Shown here: one piece after another, positions 49,533 through 59,274 of the stretch
How positions within the stretch are numbered: position 1 is the first letter of the stretch
Layout of the letters: each line of letters starts with the position of its first letter
Source of the DNA: Azoarcus sp. CIB
Lineage (GTDB): Bacteria > Pseudomonadota > Gammaproteobacteria > Burkholderiales > Rhodocyclaceae
Length of the DNA: 64,000 bases
NCBI RefSeq assembly: GCF_001190925.1
Contig: NZ_CP011072.1
Span: 3,596,001-3,660,000, forward strand
Direction: 5' to 3'
Notes under the pieces: generated by a model
Databases searched by the model: none
What the model was told of the DNA's origin: nothing
The model's input: the letters and a program-made list of their open reading frames with translations, nothing else
Translations under genes and position numbers: made by a program

Positions 49533-52139
49533 TCAGGCCGAGAGCACCCGCGCGGCGGGACGGACGTGGGTGAAGAAGCGCTCGGCGATGCGGTTCGATA
49601 GCGTCGACGAGGCGTCGTGCACGACGCGAAGCAGGCGCGCGAGATCGATGCAGCCAGCGCAGTTGGTGCAGCGTTGCAGGATGGCGCCGCCGCCCGCCGG
49701 GCGCCCTAGTTCGAGCTCGTGCAGCGAGAAGGCGTTCAGCGCGGCCACCGCGTCGCGGAACGCGGGGATGCCGTAGTCGTCGCCCGCCGGGGATGGGGCG
49801 AATTCGCGCTGCAGCGATTCGAGGTAGCGCAGCAGCATGTCGGTCTGGAACACCACCGAATGGGGGTTGTCGGCGTCGAACACGACGAGATCCAGCGTCG
49901 GCAGGATGTCTGGCGTGCGCAGATAACGCTGGCGATAGGCTTCGGCGCAGTCGGCCAGTTCCAGCAAGGCATCGACGCCAGCCGGCTGGCCGCCGCAGGC
50001 CTCGAGGAAATGCGCGACGATGCGGCTGCGGCATTGCAGGCGCTCGATGCGGCGACCGAGGATCAGGAAGCGCCAGCCGCTGTCGCGCATCATCTCGTCC
50101 ATCGCAAAGCCCGACAGCGAGATGCACGCGAGCAGCACGCGGTCGAGCGTCGAGGGCAGCGTCACAATGTCGGACGGCGCGCTGCCGTCCGGGCGCTGGC
50201 GGCGCAGGATGTCGTGCAGGCGGTTGAGGGAGTGCCAGTGATCGAGCGACAGGCGGTCGCGCACCTGGGTCGCGGCCCACACGGCGCGGCGCAGGTTGTT
50301 GGCGAGACTGGCGGGGCCGTTTTCGTCGAGCGCGCCGTCGACGAGGCGGCGCGCGACGGATCTGTCTTCCGCGGGCGGGAGCAGGCCGAAGAGTTCGCAG
50401 TAGCCGACGGCAGTGGCGAGAACGCCTGGCTCGCCGAGGAGATCGTCCCCTGCCCCGCCGAGCACCGCGGCCCCCGTGGCGACCTCGCCCTCCTCGTTCA
50501 ACCGGTCGCACGCGAAGCGCAGCAGGCGAGCACTGTTTTCGACGCGCTCGGCGTAGCGGCCGAGCCAGAACAGGTTCTCGGCGGTGCGGCTGGCGATCTC
50601 GGGGCCGGCGCGCACGATGTCACCGGCGCCGAGTTCGCCCTTGAGCAGGCTGAACTGACTCACCGGCACGTCGGACAGGACCCAGGTGTCCTTCGACGAG
50701 CCGCCGCGCTGCATGGACAGGATGTCGACGTCGCCGCTGCCCGAGACGCGCGTGAGGCCGCCGGGCATCACGCGCCAGCCTTCGGGCGTAACGACCGCAT
50801 AGACGCGCACGCCGATCGCGCGCGCGACGAGGCGGCGGTCGAGGGTCGAGCTGCCGGAGTCGGGCATTACCGGCGCCTGCGACAGCTCCACCAGTTCCTG
50901 GCCGACGTAGGCATGCGGGCGATGGCGCAAGCGTTCGGCCCAGTGCGCGCGCCCGCGGGCGTCCAGATCGCGCCCGAACACCGGCTTCAGGCGTTGCGAG
51001 GGATAGGCGGGCTTGATGACGAGTTCGGCGAGATGCTCGATAACGTAGTCGAGCGCGGGGGCTTCGCCGCACCACCAACTGGCAACCGCGGGCATTGCGA
51101 GCGGCTCGCCGAGGAGGTGTTCGGCGAGCTTGGGCAGGAAGGCGAGCAGGCCCGCGGATTCCAGCACGCCGCTGCCCAACGCGTTGGCCATGAGCACGCG
51201 GCCGGCGCGCGCCGCCTCGACGAGGCCGGGCACGCCGAGCGAGGATTCGCCGCGCAGTTCGAGCGGGTCGGCGTAGTCGTCGTCGAGCCGGCGCAGGATC
51301 GCGTGGACACGCTTGAGTCCGGCGAGCGTCTTCAAATACACGCCGTCGCCGCGCACCGTGAGGTCCTGGCCTTCGACAAGGGGGAAGCCGAGGTAGCGCG
51401 CGAGGTAGGACTGCTCGAAATAGGTCTCGTTGTAAGGCCCGGGCGTGAGCAGGACGATGAAGGGCGTTTCGCCGCGATCGACGGGGGCCCAGCGTGCGAG
51501 GCTGTCCTGCAGGTGGCGGAAGAAGTCGGCTTGGTGATGCACGCGCTGATCGCGGAACAGCTCCGGAAACAGGCGCGAGACGATTAGGCGGTTTTCGAGC
51601 GCGTAACCGGCGCCCGAAGGCCCCTGCGCGCGGTCGGCGATCACCCACCAGCGGCCGTCCGGCGAGCGTGCGAGGTCGGCGGCATAGACGTGCAGGAAGT
51701 GACCCGAGGGCGGCCGCGTGCCCTGGCAGGGCCACAGGAAGCCGTTGTGGCCGTAGACCAGCGCGGCGGGCAGCGCGCCGCTGCGGATCAGGTTCTGCGG
51801 GCCATAGAGGTCGGCCAGCACCTGGTCCAGCAGGTCCGCGCGCTGCGCGACGGCGGCGTCGATCTGCGCCCACTCGTCGGCGGGCAGGATGAAGGGCAGC
51901 GGATCGAGGGTCCACGGCCGGTCGGTACCCTGCGCATCGGCATAGACGTTGTAGGTGGTGCCGTTCTCGCGGATGCGCTCAGTGACGAAGGCCTGGCGCG
52001 CGCGCATCTGGTCGGGCGTCGAGGCATCGAGCGCGTCCAACAGCGGCTGCCAGTGCGGCCGCAAACGCTCCGCGTCCGCCAGCATTTCATCGTAGCGGCC
52101 GGACTGGCGGGCGTAGAGCGAGAGCAGCTGGTGCGGCAT
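49533..52139 (-). CDS. fusion of circularly permuted ATP-grasp and alpha-E domains
   Basis: This 868-residue protein joins two units that also occur as separate genes upstream in the same operon. Residues 1 to about 480 are a circularly permuted ATP-grasp (COG2308 type): YNVYADAQGTDRPWTLDPLP, VYGHNGFLWPCQG, LLTPGPYNETYFEQSYLARY, GRVLMANALGSGVLESAGLL, VITPEG-like RVYAVVTPEGWRVMPGGLTR, and GGSSKDTWVLSD. From about 510 the alpha-E (COG2307) helical domain begins: SRTAENLFWLGRYAERVENS ARLLRF. The ATP-grasp should ligate a carboxylate to an amine using ATP; the alpha-E partner is always co-encoded but of unknown role. It starts nine bases after the DUF2126 gene. Confidence 0.92.
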   Translation of the reverse strand: MPHQLLSLYARQSGRYDEMLADAERLRPHWQPLLDALDASTPDQMRARQAFVTERIRENGTTYNVYADAQGTDRPWTLDPLPFILPADEWAQIDAAVAQRADLLDQVLADLYGPQNLIRSGALPAALVYGHNGFLWPCQGTRPPSGHFLHVYAADLARSPDGRWWVIADRAQGPSGAGYALENRLIVSRLFPELFRDQRVHHQADFFRHLQDSLARWAPVDRGETPFIVLLTPGPYNETYFEQSYLARYLGFPLVEGQDLTVRGDGVYLKTLAGLKRVHAILRRLDDDYADPLELRGESSLGVPGLVEAARAGRVLMANALGSGVLESAGLLAFLPKLAEHLLGEPLAMPAVASWWCGEAPALDYVIEHLAELVIKPAYPSQRLKPVFGRDLDARGRAHWAERLRHRPHAYVGQELVELSQAPVMPDSGSSTLDRRLVARAIGVRVYAVVTPEGWRVMPGGLTRVSGSGDVDILSMQRGGSSKDTWVLSDVPVSQFSLLKGELGAGDIVRAGPEIASRTAENLFWLGRYAERVENSARLLRFACDRLNEEGEVATGAAVLGGAGDDLLGEPGVLATAVGYCELFGLLPPAEDRSVARRLVDGALDENGPASLANNLRRAVWAATQVRDRLSLDHWHSLNRLHDILRRQRPDGSAPSDIVTLPSTLDRVLLACISLSGFAMDEMMRDSGWRFLILGRRIERLQCRSRIVAHFLEACGGQPAGVDALLELADCAEAYRQRYLRTPDILPTLDLVVFDADNPHSVVFQTDMLLRYLESLQREFAPSPAGDDYGIPAFRDAVAALNAFSLHELELGRPAGGGAILQRCTNCAGCIDLARLLRVVHDASSTLSNRIAERFFTHVRPAARVLSA

Positions 52140-52147
52140 CGTCGGTG

Positions 52148-55100
52148 TCAGGGCGTGGCCTTGGGGACTCCCCGCAAGTCTAGCGTGAAGGGGAACTCCG
52201 CGTTGCGTTGCACCGTTTCGATATCCACGGGACGGCCGCCCGGCGTGTGGCCCATGCGGAAGAAACGGGCGAGGCGCCGCGATTCGGCCTCGAAGGCATT
52301 GACCGGGAAGCTGTCGTAATTGCGCCCCCCGGGGTGGGCGACGTGGTATTGCGCGCCACCGAGGGATCGCTTCATCCAGGTGTCGATGAGGTCGAACACC
52401 AGCGGCGCATCGACACCGATCGTCGGATGCAGGCACGACGCCGGTTGCCACGCGCGATAGCGCACGCCGGCGACCGCCTCGCCGACGGTACCGATGGGCT
52501 GCAGCGGCAAGGGCACGCCGTTGACCGCGAGCACGTAACGGTCGGGCGCCATGCCGGAGACCTTAACCTGCAGGCGTTCCAGCGACGAGTCCACGTAGCG
52601 CACCGTGCTGCCTGCGCCGCCCTCCTCGCCCATTACGTGCCAGGGTTCGAGCGCGTGGCGCAGCTGGACTTCGATGCCGCGCACGGAAAAGTCGCCGACC
52701 TTGGGGAAGCGGAATTCGAAATGCGGCGCGAACCAATCGACCTCGATCGGCAGACCGAATTCGTTGAGCTCGGCGATCACATCGCCGAAGTCCTGCTCGA
52801 CGAAATGCGGCAGCATGAAGCGGTCGTGCAGTTCGGTGCCCCAGCGCACCAGCCGCTCCGGTGCGTAGGGCTGCTGCCAGAAGCGCGCGACCAGGCCGCG
52901 CAGCAGGAGTTGCTGGGTGAGCGACATGCGCGCGTGCGGCGGCATCTCGAAGGCGCGCAGTTCGAGCAAACCGAGGCGGCCGGTGGGTCCGTCGGGCGAA
53001 TACAACTTGTCGATGCAGAATTCGGCACGGTGCGTGTTGCCGCTGACGTCGATGAGGAGGTTGCGCAGCAGGCGGTCGACGAGCCACGGCGGGCACTGCT
53101 CAGGGCCATGGCTACCAATCTGACGCTCCATTTCGCGGAAGGCGAGCTCGATTTCATACACCGAATCGTTGCGGGCCTCGTCGATGCGCGGCGCCTGCGA
53201 GGTCGGGCCGACGAAGAGGCCGGAGAACAGGTAGGACAGCGACGGGTGGTTGTGCCAGTAGGCGATCAGGCTGCGCAGCAGGTCGGGCCGGCGCAGGAAG
53301 GGCGAATCGACCGGGGTCGCCCCGCCGAGCACGAAGTGGTTGCCGCCGCCGGTGCCGCTGTGACGGCCGTCGAGCATGAATTTCTCGGTCAGCAGGCGCG
53401 ACTCGCGCGCGGCCTCGTACAGGTGAGTGGTGCGGTCGACGAGTTCGTCCCAGCTGTGGGCGGGATGAATGTTGACCTCGATGACGCCGGGATCGGGGGT
53501 GATGCGGAAGTGCGCGAGGCGCGGGTCGGACGGCGGCTCGTAGCCTTCGAGTATCACCGGCTGGCCGAGCGCCTCGGCGGTGGCCTCGACGGCGGCGACG
53601 ATCGCGAGGTAGTCGTCGAGCGCAGCGGTCGGCGGCATGAAGATGTAGAGCGTGCCTTCGCGGGCCTGTGCGCACATCGCGGTGCGCGTGATCGCGGCGG
53701 CCGACTCGCCCGGCTGCGGCGCACGTGCCGACAGCGCGGCATCGCTCGCGAACCGGTCCGCAGCGGTCGCCCCCCCTTCGGGTTGCCCGCGCAGCGGCCG
53801 CCGCAGTTCGGTGTGCTGCGGCAGCGGCGCAAAAACCTGGTTGGGGTCGGGCTGGTGCATGTAGGGATAGTCGCCCTTGCTGACCCACGGCTGCGAGTCG
53901 AGCGGCAGGCGGTAGCCGAGCGGCGAATCGCCCGGGATCAGGTAGCAACGATCCCCGCGCAGGAACCACGGTCCGGACGTCCACCGCCCGGCGGTATCGC
54001 GGGCGACCGGCAGCACCGCGCCGACGGCGTTCGGCAGGCCGTGCGAGAACACGCGCAGCAGCCGTTCGCGCTCGAGCGGATCGTCGAGCCTCGCGTCGAA
54101 GGGATCGACATTGACCGGCAGGCGGCGCTCGCGCCACAGGTAGTAGAAGACATCCTCGAAGGCGTCGAAGACGTGCCTGGTGTCGAGCCCGAGCCGCTCG
54201 GCGACGCCGCACAGGAAGCGGTTGGCGACACGTTCGTCGGCACTGCCGGGACTGCCCTCGTCGGCATACAGCGCGGCGTCGCGCCACATCGGCTCGCCGT
54301 CGCGCCGCCAGAACGCGTTGAGCGACCAGCGCGGCAGCTGCTCGCCGGGATACCACTTGCCCTGGCCAAAGTGCATCAGGCCTTGCGCACCGTATTTCTC
54401 GCGCAGGCGGTGGTAGAGGTCGGCAGCGAGCAGGCGTTTGGTAGGCCCCATCGCGGTGGTGTTCCACTCGTCGCCGTCGGGGTCGTCCATCGACACGAAG
54501 GTCGGCTCGCCACCCATCGTCAGGCGTACATCGTGGGCGTCGAGTTGTTTGTCGATCGCGTGACCCAGCGCCTCGATCTCGGCCCACTGCGCTTCCGTAT
54601 AGGGCTTGGTGACGCGCGGCGCCTCCCAGATGCGCTCGACCTTCATCGCATGCGAGAAGTCGCACGCGCAGTCCTCGACCATTCCGCTGATCGGTGCGGC
54701 CGAAGACGGTTCCGGGCTGCACGCGAGCGGGATGTGGCCTTCGCCGGCGAGGAGGCCCGAGGTCGGGTCGAGACCGATCCAGCCGGCACCCGGCAGGTAA
54801 ACCTCGCACCATGCGTGCAGGTCGGTGAAGTCCGCCTCCGGACCGCTCGGGCCGTCGAGCGATTTGACGTCCGCAGTGAGCTGGATGAGGTAGCCGGAGA
54901 CGAAGCGCGCCGCCAAACCGAGGTGCCGCAGGAGCTGCACCAGCAGCCAGGCCGAGTCACGGCACGAACCGCTGCCGTTTTCGAGGGTTTCCTCCGGGGT
55001 CTGCACGCCCGGCTCGAGCCGGATGAGGTAGCTGATGTCCTGCTGCAGTCTGGCGTTGAGATCGACGAGGAAGTCTATCGTGCGCCGCTTCTCGCGCGAG

Positions 55101-55513
55101 ATCCCACCGAGATAGGCAGCGAAGCGCTCGCCCAGGCCCTGACCGACGCTCATCCTGTGCAGGTACGGGGCCAGTTCGATGCACTGCTCGGCGTTATAGG
55201 CGAGCGGGTAATTCTCCGCGTCGGGCTCGAGGAAGAAGTCGAAGGGATTGTGGACCGCCATCTCGGCGACCAGGTCGACCTCGACGCGGAATTCCTGCGT
55301 CTTGTCGGGAAAGGCGAGGCGCGCGAGGTAGTTGCTCTGCGGATCCTGCTGCCAGTTGATGAAGTGCTTGGCAGGCAGCACCTTCAACGAATACGACAAG
55401 ATGCGCGTGCGGCTGTGCGGACAGGGTCGCAGGCGCACGACCTGCGGCCCGAGGCTGACCGGACGGTCGTACTTGTAGTGGGTGACGTGATTGAGCGCGA
55501 CGTGGATCGACAA
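52148..55513 (-). CDS. transglutaminase-DUF2126 protein
   Basis: This 1121-residue protein has an N-terminal Bact_transglu_N and transglutaminase core: SIHVALNHVTHYKYDRPVSL, catalytic Cys in NGSGSCRDSAWLLVQLLRHL (about residue 185), His in DLHAWCEVYLPGAGWIGLDP. A long DUF2126 region follows (about 300-1121), with HDVRLTMGGEPTFVSMDDPD, DGRHSGTGGGNHFVLGGATP and RHALEPWHVMGEE. DUF2126 resembles amidoligase/glutamine-synthetase-like folds in proposals I recall. I chose TTG at 55513 because GGAGAAG lies four bases upstream and it gives the family start SIHVALNHVTHYKYDR. It is in tight succession with the ATP-grasp fusion. Confidence 0.9.
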   Translation of the reverse strand: MSIHVALNHVTHYKYDRPVSLGPQVVRLRPCPHSRTRILSYSLKVLPAKHFINWQQDPQSNYLARLAFPDKTQEFRVEVDLVAEMAVHNPFDFFLEPDAENYPLAYNAEQCIELAPYLHRMSVGQGLGERFAAYLGGISREKRRTIDFLVDLNARLQQDISYLIRLEPGVQTPEETLENGSGSCRDSAWLLVQLLRHLGLAARFVSGYLIQLTADVKSLDGPSGPEADFTDLHAWCEVYLPGAGWIGLDPTSGLLAGEGHIPLACSPEPSSAAPISGMVEDCACDFSHAMKVERIWEAPRVTKPYTEAQWAEIEALGHAIDKQLDAHDVRLTMGGEPTFVSMDDPDGDEWNTTAMGPTKRLLAADLYHRLREKYGAQGLMHFGQGKWYPGEQLPRWSLNAFWRRDGEPMWRDAALYADEGSPGSADERVANRFLCGVAERLGLDTRHVFDAFEDVFYYLWRERRLPVNVDPFDARLDDPLERERLLRVFSHGLPNAVGAVLPVARDTAGRWTSGPWFLRGDRCYLIPGDSPLGYRLPLDSQPWVSKGDYPYMHQPDPNQVFAPLPQHTELRRPLRGQPEGGATAADRFASDAALSARAPQPGESAAAITRTAMCAQAREGTLYIFMPPTAALDDYLAIVAAVEATAEALGQPVILEGYEPPSDPRLAHFRITPDPGVIEVNIHPAHSWDELVDRTTHLYEAARESRLLTEKFMLDGRHSGTGGGNHFVLGGATPVDSPFLRRPDLLRSLIAYWHNHPSLSYLFSGLFVGPTSQAPRIDEARNDSVYEIELAFREMERQIGSHGPEQCPPWLVDRLLRNLLIDVSGNTHRAEFCIDKLYSPDGPTGRLGLLELRAFEMPPHARMSLTQQLLLRGLVARFWQQPYAPERLVRWGTELHDRFMLPHFVEQDFGDVIAELNEFGLPIEVDWFAPHFEFRFPKVGDFSVRGIEVQLRHALEPWHVMGEEGGAGSTVRYVDSSLERLQVKVSGMAPDRYVLAVNGVPLPLQPIGTVGEAVAGVRYRAWQPASCLHPTIGVDAPLVFDLIDTWMKRSLGGAQYHVAHPGGRNYDSFPVNAFEAESRRLARFFRMGHTPGGRPVDIETVQRNAEFPFTLDLRGVPKATP

Positions 55514-55618
55514 GATTCTTCTCCGCAATCATTGGGGGCGCCGGGGCCGCAGGCCCGTGGCGACGCTGGGGATGTTTTTCACTGCTTGTTCGGTGCGGTG
55601 CGGCGCGGCGCAACGACT

Positions 55619-56347
55619 TCAGATCCAGTCGGGACTCGGCAACTCGGCGAAGGCCTCGCGCAGCCGCTCGCCCCACTGGCTGCGAACCTGCGCGTAGTAG
55701 GCGTGGTCTTGATTGATCGAGATGTGCGACTTGATCGCCAGCGCATCGCGCTCGATGACGCACAGGTCGAGCGGCAGGCCGACCGAGAGGTTCGAGCGGA
55801 TCGTCGAATCCATCGACACCAGCGCGCACTTGGCGGCATCGGACAGCGACGACCCGTAGCGCACGATGCGGTCGATGATCGGCTTGCCGTACTTCGACTC
55901 GCCGATCTGGATGTAGGGCGTGTCCTCGGTCGTCTCGATGAAATTGCCCGCCGAATAGATATTGAACAGGCGCGGCGCCTCGCCGAGGATCTGGCCGCCG
56001 ACGATGAGCGAGGCGTTGAATTCCACGCCGAACTCGTTCATCGCCTCCGCGTCGCGGCGGTGCACCTCGCGCACGACTTCGCCGACATGGCGTGCAACCT
56101 CGAACATGTTGGGTGCATTGAAGAGGTTCGTCGCGTCGGGGATGGTCAGCCGTTCGTTCAGGATATTGACCACCGATTGGCTGACCGACAGATTGCCGGC
56201 GGTGAGCATCACGACGACGCGCTCGCCCGGCCGCTGCCAGATGCGCATCTTGCGGAAGGTGTTGATGTGATCGACGCCCGCGTTGGTCCGCGAGTCCGAC
56301 AGGAATACGAGCCCCGTTTCGAGGCGCATGGCGACGCAGTAGGTCAT
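55619..56347 (-). CDS. anbu: Anbu proteasome-type protease
   Basis: This 242-residue protein is the ancestral beta-subunit (Anbu), a bacterial proteasome/HslV relative. MTYCVAMRLETGLVFLSDSR places the catalytic Thr at position 2, exposed after Met removal. FLSDSRTNAGVDHINTFRKM holds the conserved Asp and Lys of the Ntn-hydrolase site, and the ending GQ-containing segments ASLIVGGQILGEAPRLFNIY are typical. Anbu proteins form ring or spiral assemblies. It lies between the alpha-E and DUF2126 genes, its normal operon context. The natural substrate is unknown. Confidence 0.93.
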   Translation of the reverse strand: MTYCVAMRLETGLVFLSDSRTNAGVDHINTFRKMRIWQRPGERVVVMLTAGNLSVSQSVVNILNERLTIPDATNLFNAPNMFEVARHVGEVVREVHRRDAEAMNEFGVEFNASLIVGGQILGEAPRLFNIYSAGNFIETTEDTPYIQIGESKYGKPIIDRIVRYGSSLSDAAKCALVSMDSTIRSNLSVGLPLDLCVIERDALAIKSHISINQDHAYYAQVRSQWGERLREAFAELPSPDWI

Positions 56348-56421
56348 GGCGATTGCTCGGAATGTCCCGCGGCCATCGGGCGACGGCCGCGGCGCTTCGC
56401 ACGGGTCATGTGTTTTCCGCC

Positions 56422-57375
56422 TCACGCACCGACAAGAAAGTCCTCGCTGATTCGTGCACCCAGGTCGCCGATCGAATTGATGAAGTCCTCGAGCCAGGCG
56501 TGCAGACCGCGCGCGAAGATGTCGTCCATGCGCCCGTAACGCAGCGTCGCGAACAGTTGCCCGGCACGTCGCACGGTCTCGTCGGACCGGCTGTTGCGGA
56601 CCTTGTCGAGAATCCCGACCACCCCCTCCATGCACGAATGCAGCGCGCGCGGCAGGTCTTCGCGCAGGATCAGCAATTCGGCGACGCGCTCGGGCGTGAT
56701 CACGTCGCGATAGACCTTGCGATACACCTCGAAGGCCGACACCGAGCGCAGCAGCGCACCCCAATGATAGAAATCGGTGGCATCGACGAGGTCGTCGGCC
56801 TGGCTCTGTTGCGCCCCCGGCAGGCTGTGGTACTTCACGTCGAGAATGCGCGCGGTGTTATCGGCACGCTCCAGCAAGGCACCCAGGCGGATGAACTCGA
56901 AGGCCTCGTCACGCAGCATCGTGCCGAACATTGCCCCGCGCAGCAGCGAGGCGCGCTGCTTCACCCAATCGAAAAAGGCCGCGACTCCGCCCGCGTAGAT
57001 CTCGTCGAAGCTCTGGTCGCGCAGCTGCAACCAGGTCTCGTTGATCGTCTCCCACATCTCCGCGGTCAGCGTGCCGCGCACCGCGTGGGCATTTTCGCGC
57101 GCCGCGCGCAGGCAGCTGTAGATCGATGACGGATGCGTCTCGTCGCGCACCATGAAATGCAGCACCTGCGATGCGGTGACCTCGTCGTGGCGCTTCGAGT
57201 ACGCCAATTCGAGACTGTTCAGCGCGATGATCGCATTCCAGCTGCTGCGCTCGGTCTCCGGCTCGTGCGGGACCAGCGACATCTGGTAGGTCACATCCAG
57301 CAGGCGCGCAAGGTTCTCGGCGCGCTCGGAATAACGCGCCATCCAGTAGAGATGATCGGCGGTGCGGCTCAGCAT
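56422..57375 (-). CDS. alpha-E domain protein (COG2307)
   Basis: This 317-residue, all-helical protein begins MLSRTADHLYWMARYSERAE NLARLLDV, the alpha-E signature. SIYSCLRAARENAHAVRGTL, MWETINETWLQLRD and RDVITPERVAELLILREDLP RALHSC support it. Its partner is the ATP-grasp gene 51 bases upstream; the same two domains are fused in one protein at 49533-52139. No enzymatic activity is known. It probably serves as the partner or substrate-presenting subunit of the ligase. Confidence 0.92.
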   Translation of the reverse strand: MLSRTADHLYWMARYSERAENLARLLDVTYQMSLVPHEPETERSSWNAIIALNSLELAYSKRHDEVTASQVLHFMVRDETHPSSIYSCLRAARENAHAVRGTLTAEMWETINETWLQLRDQSFDEIYAGGVAAFFDWVKQRASLLRGAMFGTMLRDEAFEFIRLGALLERADNTARILDVKYHSLPGAQQSQADDLVDATDFYHWGALLRSVSAFEVYRKVYRDVITPERVAELLILREDLPRALHSCMEGVVGILDKVRNSRSDETVRRAGQLFATLRYGRMDDIFARGLHAWLEDFINSIGDLGARISEDFLVGA

Positions 57376-57426
57376 GATTCGGGCTCCGATGCGGCGGCGG
57401 TTATCTGCATGCGAGGGCGGACGGGC

Positions 57427-58863
57427 TCAGCGGTGCGGCTCGGCATGGCCGTTCTCCAGCACCCAGGTGTCCTTCGTCCCCCCGCCTTGCGAGGAATTGA
57501 CCACTAGCGAGCCCTCGCGCAGCGCGACCCGCGTCAGCCCCCCCGGCACCAGCGAAACCTCCTTGCCCGAGAGCACGAAGGGCCGCAGATCGATGTGCCG
57601 CGGCGCGATGCCGCAGTCCACGTAGGTCGGGCAGGTCGACAGCGCCAGCGTCGGCTGCGCGATGTACTTGTCCGGATGGGCGACCAACACCGCGCGGAAC
57701 TGCTCGATCTCGGCCTTCGTCGCAGCCGGCCCGACCAGCATCCCGTAACCACCCGCGCCATGCACCTCCTTCACGACGAGTTCGGACAGATGGTCCAGCA
57801 CGTAGCGCAGGTCGTCCTTCTCGCGGCAGCGCCACGTCGGCACGTTGTTGAGGATCGGCTCCTCGCCCAGATAGAAGCGCACCATCTCACCCACGTAAGG
57901 GTAGATCGACTTGTCGTCGGCCACCCCCGTGCCGATCGCATTGCACAGCGTCACGCGTCCCGCGCGGTAGGCCTTCAGCAAGCCCGGCACACCCAGCATC
58001 GAATCGGCTCGGAAGGCCTGCGGATCGAGGAAATCGTCGTCGATGCGGCGGTAGATCACGTCGACGCGCTTCGGGCCACGCGTCGTGCGCATGTAGACCG
58101 CGTCGTGATCGATGAAGAGGTCGCGCCCCTCGACCAGCTCGACGCCCATCTGCTGGGCCAGGAAGGAATGCTCGAAATAGGCCGAGTTGAATGCGCCCGG
58201 CGTCATCACGACCACGGTCGGGTCATCCACGCCGGCCGGTGCCACCGCGCGCAGCGTTTCCAGCAGCAGATCGGGGTAATGCTCCACCGGCGCGATCTTC
58301 TGGTGCGCGAACAGCTCTGGGAAAAGCCGCATCATCATCTTGCGGTTCTCCAGCATGTAGGACACGCCCGAGGGCACGCGCAGGTTGTCCTCCAGCACGT
58401 AGAACTCCCCCGCCCCCGCGCGCACGACGTCAACCCCCGCAATGTGGGCATAGATGCCGTTAGGCACCTTGAAACCCTTCATCTCCGGACGGAACTGCGC
58501 GTTATCGAGCACCTCCTCGGCCGGAATCCTCCCGGCACGCAGGATGTCCTGTCCGTTGTAGATGTCGTTGAGGAACATGTTCAGCGCCTTCACGCGCTGC
58601 TTCAATCCGGCGCGCAGCGTCTTCCACTCCGCATTGGGGATGATGCGCGGGATGGTGTCGAAGGGAATCAACCGCTCGGTACCCGCCTCCTCGCCATACA
58701 CGGCGAAGGTGATACCCAGTCGGCGAAACGCGAGATCCGCCTCGGCGCGCTTGCGCACCATCACGTCCGGCGACAACCCGCGCGCCCAGGTTTCGAACGG
58801 ACCATAGTGCGGGCGCGTCTTCGCGTCCGCGTCGTGCATTTCGTCGAAAAACAGCGTCGTCAT
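57427..58863 (-). CDS. circularly permuted ATP-grasp protein (COG2308)
   Basis: This 478-residue ATP-grasp protein is expected to form amide bonds. Typical segments are TFAVYGEEAGTERLIPFDTI, FLNDIYNGQDILRAGRIP, FYVLEDNLRVPSGVSYMLEN, MTPGAFNSAYFEHSFLAQQM, GVPGLLKAYRAGRVTLCNAI GTGVADDKS, the nucleotide-binding ELVVKEVHGAGGYGMLVGPA, and SLVVNSSQGGGTKDTWVLEN. It is the first gene of the Anbu operon. The start is uncertain: ATG at 58863 (MTTLFFDEMHD) or 58896 (MSDESQPDRI); neither has a strong SD. Confidence 0.92.
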   Translation of the reverse strand: MTTLFFDEMHDADAKTRPHYGPFETWARGLSPDVMVRKRAEADLAFRRLGITFAVYGEEAGTERLIPFDTIPRIIPNAEWKTLRAGLKQRVKALNMFLNDIYNGQDILRAGRIPAEEVLDNAQFRPEMKGFKVPNGIYAHIAGVDVVRAGAGEFYVLEDNLRVPSGVSYMLENRKMMMRLFPELFAHQKIAPVEHYPDLLLETLRAVAPAGVDDPTVVVMTPGAFNSAYFEHSFLAQQMGVELVEGRDLFIDHDAVYMRTTRGPKRVDVIYRRIDDDFLDPQAFRADSMLGVPGLLKAYRAGRVTLCNAIGTGVADDKSIYPYVGEMVRFYLGEEPILNNVPTWRCREKDDLRYVLDHLSELVVKEVHGAGGYGMLVGPAATKAEIEQFRAVLVAHPDKYIAQPTLALSTCPTYVDCGIAPRHIDLRPFVLSGKEVSLVPGGLTRVALREGSLVVNSSQGGGTKDTWVLENGHAEPHR

Positions 58864-59274
58864 GATGATTCGATCCGGTTGCGATTCATCGGACATCAGC
58901 GAAGACCATGCCAGGGTGAAATTCCCCACAAGAAACGCACCATTCCGTGCGGATCTAGCGACTTTCGCACGAAACCGCACCGCATCGGTGCGACAGCCGC
59001 CCAATCAATGTGCATCGCCATGCAATGCACCACGATGCAGCCCGCCCCCGCCCGGGTGCGCCGCAGCCCGAACCGGCTCCTCACGGGTGGGTAGACCTCA
59101 TCGTAGGAAAAAATTGCCCGCACTGCTCACGACCCGTTCGCGCAGACCGGGCCCGAAGCGCTTCTCGACGCGACCTTCGAGCACATAGATCGCGGTCCCG
59201 TAACCGCGATGGCGACGCACCGTATCTCCACGCCCGCAGTGCTACACTCCGGCGACCCATCGAAGGAAACCTGC
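58864..59274. other. intergenic region between the Anbu operon and an SDR gene
   Basis: These 411 bases have no gene I can support and must contain the divergent promoters. Two inverted repeats stand out: CGCACCG-CAT-CGGTGCG at 58976-58992, and GTGCAT/ATGCAC at 59010-59030 with a nested TGCAT/ATGCA. They are candidate operators for the Anbu operon. Just before the SDR gene TACACT (about 59242) may be a -10. Confidence 0.5.

Noticed and set aside
49719-51587. A 622-codon rightward frame opposite the ATP-grasp/alpha-E fusion
   Set aside because: The fusion protein has clear family motifs; the antisense product has none.
52208-56539. A 1443-codon rightward open frame
   Set aside because: It runs antisense to the DUF2126 and Anbu genes, whose families and catalytic motifs are clear. 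Its product is Arg/Ala/His-rich low-information sequence, the usual antisense artefact of GC-rich codon use.
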